A stretch of DNA of 25,383 bases, taken from positions 1-25,383 of the forward strand of contig JAQYFM010000062.1 of the NCBI GenBank assembly GCA_028723145.1, written 5' to 3'. The notes beneath the pieces were generated by a model. That model was not told where the DNA came from. It worked only from the letters and a program-made list of their open reading frames with translations, and searched no databases. This document shows, piece after piece, positions 24,076 through 25,383 of this stretch. The DNA is from Spirochaetales bacterium (GTDB lineage Bacteria; Spirochaetota; Spirochaetia; Sphaerochaetales; Sphaerochaetaceae). A program made the translations under genes and the position numbers. Positions within the stretch are counted from its first letter, which is position 1. Each line of letters opens with the position of its first letter.

Positions 24076-24764
24076 GAAGAAAAATGAAATAAAAAGAGTT
24101 AGAAGGTCTTCTGTTTAATGGAAGTTCTTAGCTAGTTGCAATTTATGGAAGACGAAGAGTGGGTAAAACCTCTCTCGTTGATGAGGTGCTTGAGCTGTAC
24201 ATTACTTTTAGATATGCAGGACTATTTCCTGTTGAAATAAAATGGCCTAAAAGTGCAACTTAAACAGTTCCACTACTCCTTACTGTCTCAAGGATTTACT
24301 GGTAATAAATGTCCAGATTCATGGTTATAAGCCTTTTTCTTCCTCGAAAAGTTTTTGCAAGAAAGAGATGGAGGAAGACAGGTAGTGTTCATTGAGGAAC
24401 TTCCTTGGATGGATACTCCTCGAAGTGGTTTTATTTCAGCGTTTGAAGGCTTTTGGAATAATTAGACATTTCTCGTATAGAATCAATGAATATTAAGGAC
24501 AGTAATGAAAGCCCCCCAGATTGATCTTATCATTGAAAGAAGGGATTGTGTAATTAATCTTTGTGAAATGAAGTTCTGCTGTGAAGAATTTTTTATTGAT
24601 AAAAGCTTTTATCTTAAAGTAAGAGAGAGGGAAAAAATCGTATCAGAAATAGCACCAAAGAAGGCAGTTATCCATAATGTACTAATCACTACTTTTGGGG
24701 TAAAAGGTGTGGATATTCTTCTGTTTTTTCCAGTATTCTTACAATAGCTGATCTTCTAGCTTAA
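24069..24764 (+). pseudogene. AAA ATPase (DUF234-associated type), multiply disrupted second copy
   Basis: A decayed relative of the ATPase at 122-691. Readable blocks in order are MVGRK at 24069, LVAIYGRRRVGKTSLVDEV (Walker A), ITFRYAGL, then after a frameshift near 24238 LKVQLKQFHYSLL and CPDSW-stop-AFFFLEKFLQ. VVFIEELPWMDTP (Walker B, Asp changed to Glu) and SGFISAFEGFWN follow. The middle of the protein is then missing, and the C-terminal block resumes with APQIDLIIERRD, VINLCEMKF and ITTFGVKG. A second frameshift near 24710 restores the family ending YSSVFSSILTIADLLA and TAA at 24762. At least six in-frame stops, two frameshifts and one large deletion show long decay. The 80-codon open frame at 24505-24747 is part of this relic, not a separate gene. 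Confidence 0.88.
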
Positions 24765-24930
24765 CTTATTCATTAAGTCTAAATTCTTATTGTTAATAGG
24801 TTTAAAAAGATAATAATTCCAGACACTAAAACTAATTACCTTACTGTAAGCAATTCAAAAAAATGATTGTCTATTATGCCTAATGTCAATTTTTATTAGA
24901 TTTTTAGGCAAATGAGCAATTTCAAAGTTG

Positions 24931-24960
24931 TTGACGTTTAGAAGAATGAGAGGTTATTAT
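24931..24960 (+). promoter_or_regulatory. Strong predicted promoter for a plus-strand antisense RNA
   Basis: TTGACG (24931-24936), 18-nt spacer, TATTAT (24955-24960). No protein gene follows on this strand; the next element is a hairpin RNA ending in a terminator about 100 nt away. Transcription would start near 24967. Confidence 0.6.
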
Positions 24961-24966
24961 AAAGAT

Positions 24967-25067
24967 AAGAAGTGACCTGTCGATAGACGGTGTTCGCTCC
25001 AAGATTTAAAATGACTAAATCGTCACTAGTAAAATTGGAACATGACTAGTGGCGATTATTCTTTTTT
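24967..25067 (+). ncRNA. Candidate antitoxin RNA (antisense to the toxin 3' region)
   Basis: From the predicted start near 24967 to the T-tract at 25067, about 100 nt. It begins with a small hairpin, CTGTC-GATA-GACGG (24978-24990 region), and ends in the terminator hairpin at 25019-25056. Its 3' third is complementary to the end of the 34-aa toxin gene, including the stop codon. A convergent, 3'-overlapping antisense RNA of this size is the usual plan for TxpA/RatA- and BsrG/SR4-type type I systems. There is no direct proof of transcription, and the exact ends are estimates. Confidence 0.55.
25019..25067 (+). terminator. Terminator hairpin shared by toxin and antisense RNA
   Basis: A 12-bp stem, 25019-25030 with 25045-25056 (one T-G wobble), encloses a 14-nt loop and is followed on the plus strand by TATTCTTTTTT (25057-25067). 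The right arm contains the toxin stop codon. On the minus strand the following sequence is less T-rich, so termination there is weaker. Confidence 0.75.
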
Positions 25068-25150
25068 CCAATAGTAATTCCAACTATTAGAGCTGAAAGT
25101 ACTAAACCAATAATACTAATTACTAAATCTAAAAATTCATAACTAGTCAT
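25046..25150 (-). CDS. 34-aa hydrophobic peptide, putative type I toxin (holin-like/TxpA-Fst style)
   Basis: ATG 25150 to TAG 25046 encodes 34 residues starting MTSYEFLDL, then a single membrane helix of about 20 residues (LVISIIGLVLSALIVGITI) and a basic tail GKKNNRH. The ribosome site AAGGAGGT (25165-25158) is a full consensus at seven nt spacing, far stronger than most sites in this window. Size, single helix, acidic/aromatic N-terminus and Lys-rich tail match small holin-like toxins of type I toxin-antitoxin systems, which insert in the membrane and depolarise it. The start MxxYExL is typical of that group. Convergent antisense RNA signals and a structured leader support it. The gene is too short for ordinary gene callers. 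Database homology was not checked. Confidence 0.78.
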   Translation of the reverse strand: MTSYEFLDLVISIIGLVLSALIVGITIGKKNNRH

Positions 25151-25156
25151 TTTGGA

Positions 25157-25194
25157 TACCTCCTTACCATTAAGATTTGGAGGTAAGACCTCCA
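25157..25194 (-). promoter_or_regulatory. Anti-SD hairpin/switch in the toxin mRNA leader
   Basis: In the toxin mRNA TGGAGGT (25194-25188) pairs perfectly with ACCTCCA (25184-25178) in a 3-nt-loop hairpin. The same TACCTCC (25185-25179) can instead pair over 7 bp with the toxin's GGAGGTA ribosome site (25163-25157). The two pairings exclude each other: the first leaves the ribosome site free, the second hides it. This is the layout expected for folding-dependent translation control. Confidence 0.6.
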
Positions 25195-25255
25195 TATCAG
25201 GGCGACATGGAGCAAATTAACCGCCTACCGCATTCGAGCTAGGCCACAACTTAAG

Positions 25256-25283
25256 TAAATAGTGGTAACAATGCATAGGTCAA
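25256..25283 (-). promoter_or_regulatory. Predicted toxin promoter
   Basis: On the minus strand TTGACC (25283-25278), 16-nt spacer, TATTTA (25261-25256). Transcription would start near 25249, giving a leader of about 100 nt before the toxin ATG, which holds all the structures listed above. Confidence 0.5.
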
Positions 25284-25383
25284 TATCAAAACAATCATAT
25301 TAAACATAAATGATAGAAGTTATAATAAGTGCATGTGTTAGGTAAGATTTTAAATAGAAAAGGCTATAAGATAACATGTGTTA

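Larger units (their letters stand above)
24981..25230 (-). other. Long-range 5'-3' fold-back pairing in the toxin mRNA
   Basis: In the minus-strand RNA, leader bases 25230-25220 pair with 24991-24981 (11 bp, two G-U), and leader bases 25216-25209 pair with 25000-24993 (8 bp, one G-U). A small internal loop (UAA opposite one C) separates them. Read as plus-strand RNA the wobbles become A-C mismatches, so the pairing favours the toxin message. A local hairpin, GCCTA/TAGGC at 25244-25223, competes for the 5' arm. Hok- and BsrG-type mRNAs use similar end-to-end folding. It requires a transcript reaching at least 24981. Confidence 0.55.

Noticed and set aside
24505..24747. 80-codon open frame as an independent small gene
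   Set aside because: Its residues are the C-terminal block of the AAA ATPase relic, and the flanking sequence carries the rest of that gene with stops and frameshifts.
1..25383. CRISPR arrays, tRNA or rRNA genes
   Set aside because: No regularly spaced direct repeats, cloverleaf-like segments or rRNA motifs were seen on either strand by eye.

Overview
The window is low-GC bacterial DNA. It carries a large two-armed carbohydrate-use locus (993-21584) flanked by decaying mobile or accessory DNA. The host is not certain. The solute-binding protein has a signal peptide ending in VFAQGAQES, a style common in spirochaete (Treponema/Sphaerochaetaceae) sugar-binding proteins. That and the A+T-rich, gut-type gene content suggest a host-associated spirochaete; a Firmicute cannot be excluded.

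Left edge (1-992): what looks like the right end of an IS200/IS605-type element, with hairpin and possible omega-RNA 3' end, cuts off the 3' part of an AAA ATPase gene on the minus strand. Beyond it lie a 9-bp inverted repeat and a GC hairpin that looks like another IS200/IS605 end.

Minus arm (15764 down to 993): twelve closely packed or overlapping genes, probably one operon from a promoter at 15786-15814. In transcription order: two LplB/LplC-type sugar permeases, a TIM-barrel sugar isomerase/epimerase-like protein, a PreA-like flavoprotein with two [4Fe-4S] motifs, a Gfo/Idh/MocA oxidoreductase, the solute-binding protein, a heparinase II/III-fold polysaccharide lyase, a second TIM-barrel protein, a second Gfo/Idh/MocA, a membrane-anchored AraC regulator, a third Gfo/Idh/MocA, and an Ldh2-type 2-ketoacid dehydrogenase. 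No ABC ATPase is present, as usual for this transporter class.

Plus arm (16006-21584): GH43 glycosidase, SDR dehydrogenase, fumarate-reductase-like FAD protein, and old-yellow-enzyme-type flavoprotein with a Cys cluster, ending at a good terminator. Lyase and GH43 have no signal peptide, so imported uronate-containing oligosaccharides are probably taken apart in the cytoplasm. Nine redox or isomerase-type enzymes and no visible Kdu/Kdg enzymes suggest an unusual oxidation-isomerisation-reduction route. The substrate is unknown.

Right flank (21585-25383): a duplicated DUF1294 membrane protein, a GNAT acetyltransferase broken by one in-frame stop, a maltose/galactoside-type O-acetyltransferase, and a heavily decayed second AAA ATPase in the orientation opposite to the left copy. 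At 24931-25283 there is a compact, previously unlisted type I toxin-antitoxin candidate. It has a 34-aa membrane peptide with a consensus ribosome site, a convergent antisense RNA with its own promoter and terminator, a switchable anti-SD hairpin, and a long-range 5'-3' pairing in the toxin mRNA supported by G-U wobbles.
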